Part shown: in pieces, positions 1 to 7,833 of the stretch
Numbering within the stretch: the first letter of the stretch is position 1
Layout: each line of letters starts with the position of its first letter
Assembly: GCF_009687885.1 (NCBI RefSeq)
Contig: NZ_BLAF01000069.1
Coordinates: forward strand, 44,834-108,833
Length of the DNA stretch: 64,000 nucleotides
From: Acrocarpospora pleiomorpha
Lineage (GTDB): Bacteria; Actinomycetota; Actinomycetes; Streptosporangiales; Streptosporangiaceae
Direction of reading: 5' to 3'
Notes under the pieces: generated by a model
The model's input: the letters and a program-made list of their open reading frames with translations, nothing else
What the model was told of the DNA's origin: nothing
Database searches by the model: none
Program-made: the position numbers and the translations under genes

Positions 1-740
1 ACGCCGCGGAGTGCCTGCGCGCGGCGGGACGGGCGCCGGTAGGTGTAGTCGATCGCGCCCCCGGCCCAGGCCACCGCCTCGCGTACGGCTCCGGCCAGCA
101 TCCGCCGCCAGTCCACGGTGGGTTCGAGCACCTGCTCGGCCCAGCGTTGCCAGCCTTCCGGCAGCACGCCACGTCCCCGCAGATGGGCACGCATGGCTTC
201 GGCGGTGTGGCGGCGAAGGGCCTCCGCCTCGACCGGGCCGATCCTGGCGGGGCCGTCGGCGGCGTCCCAGGGCGAGGGGTGCCCGTGGGCGCCGGAACCG
301 CAGTCGAGGGTGTGCGACTGCGGCGGCAGCTGGGGGACGTACTCCTCGAACAGCCGCCCCGGGGGGAGGCCGAACATGCGGGGCTCCAGCCGGGTGGACG
401 GCAGGGGTAGGCGGTCGGCGATGAGGTCGTCGTTGATCTCGCAGTCCTGGGCGATGTTGACCCGGAGCCGGTCCCGCTGGTCGGCGGCGGGCAGGCGGTC
501 GGCGCGGGCGTGGTGGTCGCGCAGCAGGTGGGCGACCTCGTGGATCCAGACGGCGGCGAGTTCGGGGACGGGGGTGGCGGCCACGAACTCGGGCGAGACG
601 TAGCAGCGCCAGTGGGGGTCCACGCCCATCGTGGGGATGGCGGAGCTGGGGACGATCGACAGCGCGTACAGGGCGGTGGCGAAGTAGGGCCGGTCGGTCG
701 CCGCGCGGTAGCGGGCGGCGAGGAGTTTGACCCGGTCCAT
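1..740 (-). CDS. Metallopeptidase-like/VWA partner of MoxR (partial, C-terminus outside window)
   Basis: The gene reads leftward from an ATG at 740 and runs off the left edge, leaving about 246 residues visible. HEVAH at residues 67-71 is an HExxH zinc motif, and an N-I-A-x-D segment ending at Asp99 looks like the third ligand. This matches the DUF2201-type putative metallopeptidase domain, which in this family is followed by a von Willebrand A-like domain; that half would lie outside the window. The start codon comes 2 bases after the MoxR stop codon, so the two genes are almost certainly co-translated. A complete homologue sits at 45363-47156. The likely role is that of a metal-dependent adaptor or protease working with the AAA+ ATPase; the substrate is unknown. 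Confidence 0.85.
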   Translation of the reverse strand, partial: MDRVKLLAARYRAATDRPYFATALYALSIVPSSAIPTMGVDPHWRCYVSPEFVAATPVPELAAVWIHEVAHLLRDHHARADRLPAADQRDRLRVNIAQDCEINDDLIADRLPLPSTRLEPRMFGLPPGRLFEEYVPQLPPQSHTLDCGSGAHGHPSPWDAADGPARIGPVEAEALRRHTAEAMRAHLRGRGVLPEGWQRWAEQVLEPTVDWRRMLAGAVREAVAWAGGAIDYTYRRPSRRAQALRG

Positions 741-742
741 GG

Positions 743-1918
743 TCAGAGCGCGCCGGACAGCTGGAGCAGGTCCAGGAAGGCGTCGATGCCGGCGGGCACG
801 GGCCAGTCGAGGTTCCGCATCGCCGCCAGGTCCATGGCGGCGCGGGCGGCCACGTCGGGCACGCCCGCCGCCACGGCCTTGGCCAGCACCGCCCACCCGG
901 CCTCCCAGCGCCGCTGCGTCAGCTCGCCCTGGACGGCGGCCACGATGGCGGTGAGGAAGGCGAGCTGCCGATCGCCGCGTTCTGGCAGCGCGAAGGCGTC
1001 CGGGTCGGCGAGCACGTGGTCGGGGTCGGGCAGGTCGAGTTCCTCCAGGTAGGACATCATCTCGATGCCCGCGCCGTCGCCGACCGCGCCGACCACCGCC
1101 GACGCCAGCGCTTCACGCTCGACTCCGGCCGCGTACCCGGTCGCGAGCAGCCTCAACGCCATCTCCCACGTACGCGGCGACGGCCAGGCCCCGCCCCGGC
1201 CCTCCGCGTCGGCGGGCAGATGGTGCACCAGGCCGGGCCGCGCGGTCAGGAACCCGGACACCGCGCCACGGGCCCGCGCGACCGCGCTGGAGATCTTCGC
1301 GGGGTCCACGTACGGGATGGACACCGTCGGCCAGGTGCCCGCCATGCCGCGGGCGACCGTCCGGGGGTCGTGCGTCCAGCGCAGGTGGACGAACCGGTTG
1401 GCCAGCGGCGGGCTGAGATGCCAGCCGTCGGCGGCGCTGGACGGAGGGTTGGCGGCGGCCACGATCCGCACCGGCTCCGGCAGGGTCAGGCTGCCGACCC
1501 GGCGCTCCAGCACGACGCGCAGCAGGGCGGCCTGGACGGCGGGCGGCGCGGACGACAGCTCGTCGAAGAAGACCAGGCCCTTCCCGGCCCGGTGCACCCG
1601 GACCGCCCAGTCGGGCGGCGCCATCGGCACGCCCGTCGCGGCGGGGTCGTCGCCGACGATCGGCAGGCCGGCGAAGTCGGACGGCTCGTGCACGCTGGCG
1701 ATGACCGTCTCCAACGGCAGGTCCAGTCCCGCCGCCAGCTGTTCCATGCCCGCCGACTTGCCGATGCCCGGCTCGCCCCACAGCAGCACCGGCAGGTTCG
1801 CCGAGACGGCCAGGGCCAGCGCCTCCAGCTGCGCGCTGGGCGCATGTTCGGTACGGAAGGCGCGCAGCCGCCGGTTGAGCTCGTCGGCCGCCGCCAGCCG
1901 GGTGGCGATGTCGTTCAC
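743..1918 (-). CDS. MoxR-family AAA+ ATPase
   Basis: A 391-residue MoxR-type ATPase. Walker A is GEPGIGKS at residues 48-55, Walker B is FFDE with Asp119/Glu120, and the sensor-1 Asn is near 157 in AAANPP. MoxR ATPases typically act as chaperones that remodel or activate partners carrying VWA domains. The GTG start at 1918 overlaps the ankyrin gene stop as GTGA, and the next gene downstream is the metallopeptidase/VWA partner. This is the fourth gene of a tightly coupled five-gene operon. A related but distinct MoxR gene lies at 44300. Confidence 0.9.
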   Translation of the reverse strand: MNDIATRLAAADELNRRLRAFRTEHAPSAQLEALALAVSANLPVLLWGEPGIGKSAGMEQLAAGLDLPLETVIASVHEPSDFAGLPIVGDDPAATGVPMAPPDWAVRVHRAGKGLVFFDELSSAPPAVQAALLRVVLERRVGSLTLPEPVRIVAAANPPSSAADGWHLSPPLANRFVHLRWTHDPRTVARGMAGTWPTVSIPYVDPAKISSAVARARGAVSGFLTARPGLVHHLPADAEGRGGAWPSPRTWEMALRLLATGYAAGVEREALASAVVGAVGDGAGIEMMSYLEELDLPDPDHVLADPDAFALPERGDRQLAFLTAIVAAVQGELTQRRWEAGWAVLAKAVAAGVPDVAARAAMDLAAMRNLDWPVPAGIDAFLDLLQLSGAL

Positions 1919-3576
1919 CAGTCCTCATCCTCGCTGTAGCCGAGGCCGACGTCCGGATGCTCGCGGTCGAGTTCCGCCAGCAGGAAGTCCAGGTCGGCGC
2001 GTTTACGGCGGCGGATCAGGTCCGCCAGCGACCAGCCGTCGTAGTCGACCACGTCGATCCGCGCCCCGGCGGCGCGCAGGTCCCGTACCAGCGCCGCCGA
2101 CCCGCCGTCGCCGACGGCGACGTGCAGCGGCGTACGTTTGTGGTGGTCCTGGGCCTCGACGTCCAATCCCGCCGCCAGCAGCCGGGGCAGCAGCCGCTCG
2201 TGGTCGAGCAGGTGGAGCATGTGCAGCAGGGTGCGCTGCCTGCCGTCCCGTACGCGGGGGTCCACCCCGGAGTCGAGGAGCCGGAGTACACCAGGGGTGT
2301 CGCCGTGCTGAACCCGCAGGAAGAGCTCCCGCCGCTGGAAACGCAGCGCCTTCGGCAGCCGCCCGATCCCGGACGTCCACGTCTGCCGCACGGCGAAGCA
2401 TCCCGCCACGGCCCCGCCCAGCGCCCGCATGGCACGCTCGCGTCGTTGCTCCTCCTCGCTGTGCGGGAGCAGGAGCGTCCCGTCGCCGGAGCGCACCTCG
2501 TGCCATTCGCCCCCGCACCGGACGCGGACGGGGGACAGCGGCTCGGGGTGGGGCCGCCCGCCGTCGACGTCGGGCCGCTCGGGGAAGAGGGCCTCCCGGA
2601 TCAGCGGATGCAGGCCCTCGGGGGCCAGCCGCCCGGCGCGCAACAGGTCGAGGTCGGGCAGGCGGCGCCAGTACGCCTCCGGCAGTTCGGCGGACTCCTT
2701 CTTGTCCCGGTTGGCGAACACCCGGACCCGCAGGCTGCCCGCCTTGGGTTCGAGCAGCATCGTGTACGGGTGGCACAGAATACGGAATCGGTCACCGGCG
2801 CCCTGCTCGGCCAGCAGCCGGACCTCCGGTTCGAGCCGGGTCAAGGCCAGCGGGAGCAGAGCCAGGGCTCCGAGCGGATCACCCGCCGAGGAGCCCCAGG
2901 CACGGGACGGCGGGACGATCTCCACATTCAGACCGGCCGCCGCGAGGGCCGCCTCGAAGTCGCCTCGATCCTGTAGCGAGGTCACCCACTCGGTGTGGGC
3001 GGCCGGATCCTCGCGACCGGCCGTCGGCGGACCGGCCGTCGCGCGCGGCCTGCCGTCGGCCTCGAAGAACGGCGCGCGATCTCCGCCCCCGCAGCGTTCC
3101 CGCAGGTCAGCCGTGCGCCGTAGGTCCCACAGGTGCCGTGCCGCCGACCAGTCGGCATGGGTCGGCCAGAACGACTCCTCCTCCTCGGAAGGGGCCGGGC
3201 CGAACCGCAGGACAAGCCGCTGTGGCCCTTCGATCATCCGGGGCGTGGTCACGCGGAGGATCGCCGAACGCCCATATCGGGCGAGGATCACCTGGTGACC
3301 GACACCGATCGTGGTGCGCCCGCTTCCTGTCCGGGGCAGATGCCAGCGCAACAGGTCCGGCGCGAAATGGCGGAGGTCCTCCGCGAGCGTGGCTGCGGTC
3401 GACCGGCCATAGGCGTTCTCGACCTCGGCCAAGTCGAAGGCGACATCCACGTTGGCGGCCGAGCAGGCGCCTCGCCAATCCCCGGCAAGACGTCGCTCGG
3501 TGGCCTGCTCGATCATCCATGGGGGAACCGCGTAGCGGCGGACCCGTTGCCAGAGCGCCGCCTCGTTGATGGTCAT
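1915..3576 (-). CDS. Ankyrin-repeat protein with actinobacterial N-terminal domain
   Basis: A 553-residue protein starting at the ATG at 3576, which overlaps the LRR gene stop as ATGA. The last 150 or so residues hold about four ankyrin repeats (TLLHML, TPLHVAV and similar helix starts) and end in an acidic tail. The long N-terminal region has no domain I can name with confidence; it is rich in Trp, Arg and acidic residues and looks globular, with no signal peptide or membrane segment. Ankyrin repeats bind proteins, so it probably works as a cytoplasmic adaptor or recognition subunit for the MoxR/metallopeptidase pair encoded next. Confidence 0.85.
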   Translation of the reverse strand: MTINEAALWQRVRRYAVPPWMIEQATERRLAGDWRGACSAANVDVAFDLAEVENAYGRSTAATLAEDLRHFAPDLLRWHLPRTGSGRTTIGVGHQVILARYGRSAILRVTTPRMIEGPQRLVLRFGPAPSEEEESFWPTHADWSAARHLWDLRRTADLRERCGGGDRAPFFEADGRPRATAGPPTAGREDPAAHTEWVTSLQDRGDFEAALAAAGLNVEIVPPSRAWGSSAGDPLGALALLPLALTRLEPEVRLLAEQGAGDRFRILCHPYTMLLEPKAGSLRVRVFANRDKKESAELPEAYWRRLPDLDLLRAGRLAPEGLHPLIREALFPERPDVDGGRPHPEPLSPVRVRCGGEWHEVRSGDGTLLLPHSEEEQRRERAMRALGGAVAGCFAVRQTWTSGIGRLPKALRFQRRELFLRVQHGDTPGVLRLLDSGVDPRVRDGRQRTLLHMLHLLDHERLLPRLLAAGLDVEAQDHHKRTPLHVAVGDGGSAALVRDLRAAGARIDVVDYDGWSLADLIRRRKRADLDFLLAELDREHPDVGLGYSEDEDW

Positions 3577-4709
3577 CGGTAGAGGCTTCCGATCGCCAGC
3601 AGGTCGGGGTGGCCGGGGGTGGCGGGGCGCAGGCGGGCGGGGAAGGAGCGTTTGACCTTGCGGGGGACGCCGGGGCCGAGACCGACGTACTCCAGCGGGG
3701 TGTCGGCGGGCAGGGCGGCCAGGAGGGATTTCGCGCCCCGGCCGGTGAGGCCGGTGTGGCGGAGTTCCAGGCGGCGGAGGGGGCTGCCGGGGAGGGCGGC
3801 GGCGAGGGTGGTCGCGCCGCGGTCGCCGGTGGTGTTGGAGGGGGCGCCGAGGCTGCGTTCCGAGGGCGGGCGTCCCAGGTCGAGGGACTCGATGCCGGTC
3901 AGGGCGTCGGCCAGGGACTGGGCGCCGCGGGGGCCGATGCCGTTGCCGCCCAGGCCCAGCCGTACCGGGCGGGAAGGGCCGGTGGCGGCGGCCAGGGTGG
4001 CGGTGCCGTCGTCGCCCAGGTGGTTGGCGGGGAGGTAGAGCTCGCGGATGCCCGCGTCGCGGAGCAGGGCGGCCAGGAGGGGGGCCGCGTCGGGGGCGAG
4101 GCCGTTTCCGCCGAGGAAGAGGCGTTCGAGGGGGATAGGGCGGCTGGTCAGGGCGGTGAGTAGCAGGCGCAGGGATTCGATGGTCAGGCCGGTGTTGACC
4201 AGGTCGAGGGTGCGGAGGGCGGTGTTGCGGGTGAGCATCGCGGCCAGGGCGCGTACGCCGTCCTCGCCGACCGGGTTCCGTTTGAGCCACAGGGCCTGGA
4301 CGGTGTCGTCGCCGGTGAGGCGGTCGGCCAGAGCCCGCGCGCCGTCGGGGCCGATGCGGTTGCAGCCCAGGTACAGGGTGCGGAGGCGGTGGCCGGGGGA
4401 GAGCACGTCCGCGATCGCCCGGGCGCCCGCGTCGCCGATGGCGTTGGTGCCCAGCAGCAGGTGGGACGCGTGCGGGGACGTGGTCGCCACGGGCAGCAGC
4501 CGGGTGACGCCGGCCGCGCCGAGGCCCTGCTTGCACAGGTCGACGCGGCCGTCGGGGCGGAGCGCGCCGAGCGGGAACAGCTCGTCGGCCTCGACGGGGG
4601 CCGGGTCGGCCAGCCGGGCCAGCATCGGTTCCAGGCCCGCCGGGTCGGCCGGCGGGATGCCGGGATGCTCGATCGCCGGGCAGCGTACGGGCGTCGGGTT
4701 CACGTTCAC
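3573..4709 (-). CDS. Leucine-rich-repeat protein (ribonuclease-inhibitor type)
   Basis: A 378-residue protein starting at the GTG at 4709, chosen because it forms a GTGA overlap with the SDR stop codon. From about residue 60 to 340 it is a series of roughly 28-residue repeats of the form LRTLYLGxNxIGxxGAxALA, the signature of cytoplasmic ribonuclease-inhibitor-type LRRs with alternating strand and helix. I count about eight to nine repeats, one of them irregular. There is no secretion signal. Such repeats form a curved protein-binding surface. Lying between an SDR and an ankyrin protein in one operon, it is a second likely recognition or scaffold subunit. Confidence 0.85.
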   Translation of the reverse strand: MNVNPTPVRCPAIEHPGIPPADPAGLEPMLARLADPAPVEADELFPLGALRPDGRVDLCKQGLGAAGVTRLLPVATTSPHASHLLLGTNAIGDAGARAIADVLSPGHRLRTLYLGCNRIGPDGARALADRLTGDDTVQALWLKRNPVGEDGVRALAAMLTRNTALRTLDLVNTGLTIESLRLLLTALTSRPIPLERLFLGGNGLAPDAAPLLAALLRDAGIRELYLPANHLGDDGTATLAAATGPSRPVRLGLGGNGIGPRGAQSLADALTGIESLDLGRPPSERSLGAPSNTTGDRGATTLAAALPGSPLRRLELRHTGLTGRGAKSLLAALPADTPLEYVGLGPGVPRKVKRSFPARLRPATPGHPDLLAIGSLYR

Positions 4710-6076
4710 CACTCCACCGGTCGGAAGTCTTTCAGGAAATATCCGGACATAGGTTGGCCGCTGACGCCTCGGATGATCGGGTCGTACACGCGGGCTGCCC
4801 CGTCGATCACGTCGAGCGGCGGGCGGAAACCGGCCGTGCGCCGCGCCGCCTTCGCCGGATGCGGCCGTTCGTCGGTCACCCAGCCGGTGTCCACGCTGTT
4901 CATGTGGATCCCGGCGGCCGCGTAGTCGGCGGCGGCTGTCCGGGTGAGCATGTTCAACGAGGCTTTCGCCATGTTCGTGTGCGGATGGCGTACGGTCTTG
5001 TTCTCGCGGGAGAAGCTGCCTTCCATCGCGGACACCTGCACCACGTACCGATCCGGGTACGGCGAGGACTCCAGCAGGCCGCGCAGCCGCGAGGTGAGCA
5101 GGAACGGCGCGAACACGTTCACCAGCTGGACCTCCAGCCACTCGGCCGGGTCGACCTCGTGCAGCCGCAGGCTCCAGCTGTTGCGTTCGCGCAGGTCGAG
5201 CGGCTCTCCCGTCTCGTCGACCAGGCCCGCGGGGAAGAGCGAGTCCAGTTCCGCGACCGAGGCGGCGTCCGCGGGAAGCGTGGCCAGGGCGGCGGTCTCC
5301 GCCGTGCCGCTGACGCTGACCCGCGCGGCGGCGCCCTCCAGGGGGAGGCGCTCGGCGGAGCGTACCTCGCGGTAGTAGGCGGGCGGCCGGCGGATCGTCT
5401 GGGCCGCGTTGTTGACGAGGATGTCGAGATGGTCGAACCGCCGGTGCACGGCCGCCAGCAGACCGGCGACCCCGGGCAGGTCGAGCAGGTCGACGCCGTG
5501 CACGTGCAGCCGGTCGATCCAGTCGGCGTGGTCCGGCACGGCCGCGAACCTCCGCACGGCGTCGCCGGGGAACCGGGTGGTGACGAGGACCTCGGCGCCG
5601 TCGCGGAGCATCTTCAGCGCCACCTGGAAGCCGATCTTCACCCGCCCGCCGGTGACCACAGCACGCCGTCCCCGCAGGTCGCAGCGGGCATGCCGGCGGG
5701 CGAGGTTCTCCTCCGCGCAGTCCGGGCAGAGCAGGTGATAGACCGAATGCGCCTGCCCGTAGAAGACCTTGCAGACATAACACCGGCGCGTCCCGGCCAG
5801 CGCCCGCAGGCTCCCCGGCCCGCCGGTCTCCGGCGCCGGCTCGGGATTCTGCTGACGGTGGCGTTCGGCGGTGGCCAGAACCGCGTCGTCCCGCCGCCTC
5901 CGGTCCGCGTGCCGTGCCGCCTTACGCGCCTTCTTGCCCGCACGGTAGACCTGCGCGGCCGCCTCGCGTACGGTCTCCCAGCGCGGATCGCCGGGATCGG
6001 CCGCGCCCGCCTCCGCCAGCACCCGCAGGCAGGTCTCCACCTCAGGGGGGACGATCTCCACCGCCTCAGAAGCCAT
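4706..6076 (-). CDS. SDR-fold protein with N-terminal CxxC...CxxC zinc motif and no catalytic Tyr
   Basis: A 456-residue protein. Residues 1-95 are helical and charged. Cys99/Cys102 and Cys117/Cys120 form a likely zinc ribbon. A Rossmann domain follows, with TGGRVKIG at 142-149 (the TGxxxGxG nucleotide loop) and NNAA near 222. The usual YxxxK active site reads T-N-M-A-K, so Lys371 is kept but Tyr is replaced by Thr367; Ser349 is present. A roughly 60-residue insertion separates the core strands. It may therefore bind NAD(P) without normal SDR catalysis. The ATG at 6076 has a GGAGGGGG site in front. It is the first gene of the five-gene operon, 19 bases after the tRNA-like gene on the same strand. 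Confidence 0.85.
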   Translation of the reverse strand: MASEAVEIVPPEVETCLRVLAEAGAADPGDPRWETVREAAAQVYRAGKKARKAARHADRRRRDDAVLATAERHRQQNPEPAPETGGPGSLRALAGTRRCYVCKVFYGQAHSVYHLLCPDCAEENLARRHARCDLRGRRAVVTGGRVKIGFQVALKMLRDGAEVLVTTRFPGDAVRRFAAVPDHADWIDRLHVHGVDLLDLPGVAGLLAAVHRRFDHLDILVNNAAQTIRRPPAYYREVRSAERLPLEGAAARVSVSGTAETAALATLPADAASVAELDSLFPAGLVDETGEPLDLRERNSWSLRLHEVDPAEWLEVQLVNVFAPFLLTSRLRGLLESSPYPDRYVVQVSAMEGSFSRENKTVRHPHTNMAKASLNMLTRTAAADYAAAGIHMNSVDTGWVTDERPHPAKAARRTAGFRPPLDVIDGAARVYDPIIRGVSGQPMSGYFLKDFRPVEW

Positions 6077-6095
6077 ACGTCCCCCTCCGACAAGG

Positions 6096-6171
6096 TGGCA
6101 CGGCTGGCCGGATTCGAACCGGCGTCCTCCAGATTGCAGCTCGGGCGCGACGACCTCTGCGCTACAGCCGT
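6096..6171 (-). tRNA. tRNA-like gene with non-canonical anticodon arm
   Basis: 76 nt on the minus strand with an encoded CCA end. A 7-bp acceptor stem (ACGGCTG with CAGCCGT), T8-A9, a 3-bp D stem, a 5-bp variable loop and a perfect T arm (GCCGG-TTCGAAT-CCGGC) are all present, with discriminator G73. The anticodon arm is odd. In the standard register the stem has four pairs and one C-T mismatch, and the loop GCTGCAA would give anticodon TGC with C instead of U at position 33. Shifting by one base gives loop CTGCAAT, anticodon GCA (Cys) and U33, but only three of five stem pairs. Identity is therefore left open. Confidence 0.7.
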
Positions 6172-6300
6172 GCCGCCCGAAAGGCTAGCGCACCTTAACG
6201 ACGTTCCGGATCTTGTTCAGGTATGCCGCGAACGCCCTTCCTCGTACGCGGGTCGTCGAGGGAATGTACGGCGGTTGTGATTGGTTCCAAGGCGCAGTAT

Positions 6301-6312
6301 TTGAAATTTCAA
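6301..6312 (+). promoter_or_regulatory. Perfect palindrome TTGAAATTTCAA in pirin leader
   Basis: A 12-bp perfect palindrome ending 15 bases before the pirin start codon, in an AT-rich pocket within otherwise GC-rich DNA. Its size and symmetry fit a dimeric repressor operator, for example of the MarR family, which often controls pirin or quinone-stress genes. No such regulator gene is adjacent, so the assignment is inference. Confidence 0.5.
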
Positions 6313-6327
6313 CCAGAAGGGATCGTT

Positions 6328-7317
6328 ATGCCTGCCATCACCGCTGACACCCTGATGCTGCCACGCGTCGCCGTACCGGATCTGGCCGTCGTCGGAGCGC
6401 GACCTGTGCGGTCGGTGGCGACCGCGCCCAGCGGGTTCGAGGGGGAGGGGTTCCCCGTGCGGCGCGCGTTCGCCGGGGTGCCGCAATCCGTGCTGGATCC
6501 GTTCATCCACATGGACCAGATGGGTGAGGTCGAGTACGCGCCGGGGGAGCCCAAGGGCACGTCGTGGCATCCGCATCGCGGGTTCGAGACCGTTACCTAC
6601 ATCATCGACGGGATCTTCGAGCACCAGGACTCCAGCGGAGGGGGCGGCACGATCACCGACGGTGACACGCAGTGGATGACCGCCGGGTCGGGGCTGCTGC
6701 ACATCGAAAGGCCGCCGGAGCATCTGGTGGTCTCGGGTGGGCTTTTCCATGGCATCCAGCTGTGGGTCAACCTGCCCCGCGCGCACAAGTTCCACCTGCC
6801 CCGATACCAGGACATCCGGGGGCGCGAGGCGGCGCTGCTGGCTTCGGCCGACGGTGGCACGCTGCTGCGGGTGATCGCCGGTGAGTTGGACGGGCACGCC
6901 GGTCCGGGTGTCACGTTCACCCCGATCACGATGGTGCACGCGACCGTCAGCCCCGGCGCCCGGCTGGACCTGCCATGGAACCCCGGCTTCAACGCCCTCG
7001 CCTACGTGCTGGCCGGGCAGGGCTCCGTGGGCCCCGAGCGACGGCCGGTCCGCAAGGGTCAGCTCGCCGTCTTCGGCGCGGGTGGGTCGCTGACCCTCGC
7101 CGCGGACACCGCTCAGCCCCAGGCCGAACCCAACCTGGAGGTGCTGCTGCTCGGTGGGCAGCCGATCCGCGAGCCGGTCGTTCACTATGGTCCGTTCGTG
7201 ATGAACACCCGCGCCGAGATCATCCAGGCGATGGAGGACTATCAGGCGGGCCGCCTGGGCGTCGTCCCCGCCGAGCGGGTCCCGCACACCGACGGGCCTC
7301 TCCCCGGAAAGGAGTGA
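6328..7317 (+). CDS. Pirin family protein (bicupin)
   Basis: A 329-residue bicupin. The metal-site motifs of the pirin N-terminal cupin are present: HPHRGFETVTY, and a downstream HIE segment supplying the third His and the Glu. The C-terminal pirin cupin follows from about residue 190. Pirins bind iron or another metal and act as quercetin-dioxygenase-like enzymes or as redox-sensing cofactors. I chose the ATG at 6328 because AGAAGG lies just upstream and because the palindrome at 6301 then falls in the leader; an in-frame upstream ATG at 6223 would put the palindrome inside the gene. The small TPR gene starts one base after the stop codon. Confidence 0.9.
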   Translation: MPAITADTLMLPRVAVPDLAVVGARPVRSVATAPSGFEGEGFPVRRAFAGVPQSVLDPFIHMDQMGEVEYAPGEPKGTSWHPHRGFETVTYIIDGIFEHQDSSGGGGTITDGDTQWMTAGSGLLHIERPPEHLVVSGGLFHGIQLWVNLPRAHKFHLPRYQDIRGREAALLASADGGTLLRVIAGELDGHAGPGVTFTPITMVHATVSPGARLDLPWNPGFNALAYVLAGQGSVGPERRPVRKGQLAVFGAGGSLTLAADTAQPQAEPNLEVLLLGGQPIREPVVHYGPFVMNTRAEIIQAMEDYQAGRLGVVPAERVPHTDGPLPGKE

Positions 7318-7318
7318 C

Positions 7319-7642
7319 ATGCTGATCGAGAAGCTGGCCGAGGAGTACGAGCGCGGGCGGTTGTTCTTCGGTCTGAAGGACTACATCGGGGCCGCGCGCA
7401 TCTTGGCGGAGGTCGTGGCTGAGGCTCCCGACGACCTGGCGGCCCGGCTGCTGCTGGCCCGTGCCTACTACCACTCGGCTCAGCTCGGCCGGGCCGAGTC
7501 CGAACTCCGTCTGATCCTGGAGCGCGACCCGGTCGAGGAGTACGCCTACCTGCTGCTCGGCCGGACCTTGGAGCGGCAGAGCAGGCCGGAGGACGCTGCG
7601 CCGTACCTGCGGCTTCACGCGGCGATGACCGGGGCGGCCTGA
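7319..7642 (+). CDS. Small tetratricopeptide-repeat protein
   Basis: A 107-residue protein made of about three TPR-like helix pairs: A-A-R-I-L-A-E near residue 25, A-R-L-L-L-A-R-A-Y-Y near 45, and Y-A-Y-L-L-L-G-R near 80. It has no signal peptide or membrane segment. The AAGGAG site lies inside the end of the pirin gene and the start codon follows its stop by one base, so the two are coupled. It probably helps a pirin-linked complex to assemble; no more specific function is visible. Confidence 0.85.
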   Translation: MLIEKLAEEYERGRLFFGLKDYIGAARILAEVVAEAPDDLAARLLLARAYYHSAQLGRAESELRLILERDPVEEYAYLLLGRTLERQSRPEDAAPYLRLHAAMTGAA

Positions 7643-7833
7643 CTTGTCAACTGGCATATCGGGCTGGCGGCACCTGCCGCTGGCCCTCCCCGGACGAACA
7701 CCAGACATGTCCCCTGAGGCCATGGATGCCCGAGCCGCTCGCTAGGAAATTCGGGATCGGCGGCTGCGCGAGGCATGCGCAGCCGCCCGGTGGCCTCGAA
7801 CTCCCCGATCGCGGCGAAATCGTGCGGAGATGT

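Noticed and set aside
1065..3569. 834-codon plus-strand frame across the MoxR and ankyrin genes
   Set aside because: Strongly Arg/Pro/Ala-rich with no domain pattern, and antisense to genes with clear motifs.
4754..6280. 508-codon plus-strand frame reading through the tRNA-like gene
   Set aside because: It translates the tRNA-like gene into a peptide of the kind often mis-annotated over tRNA genes and is antisense to the SDR gene.
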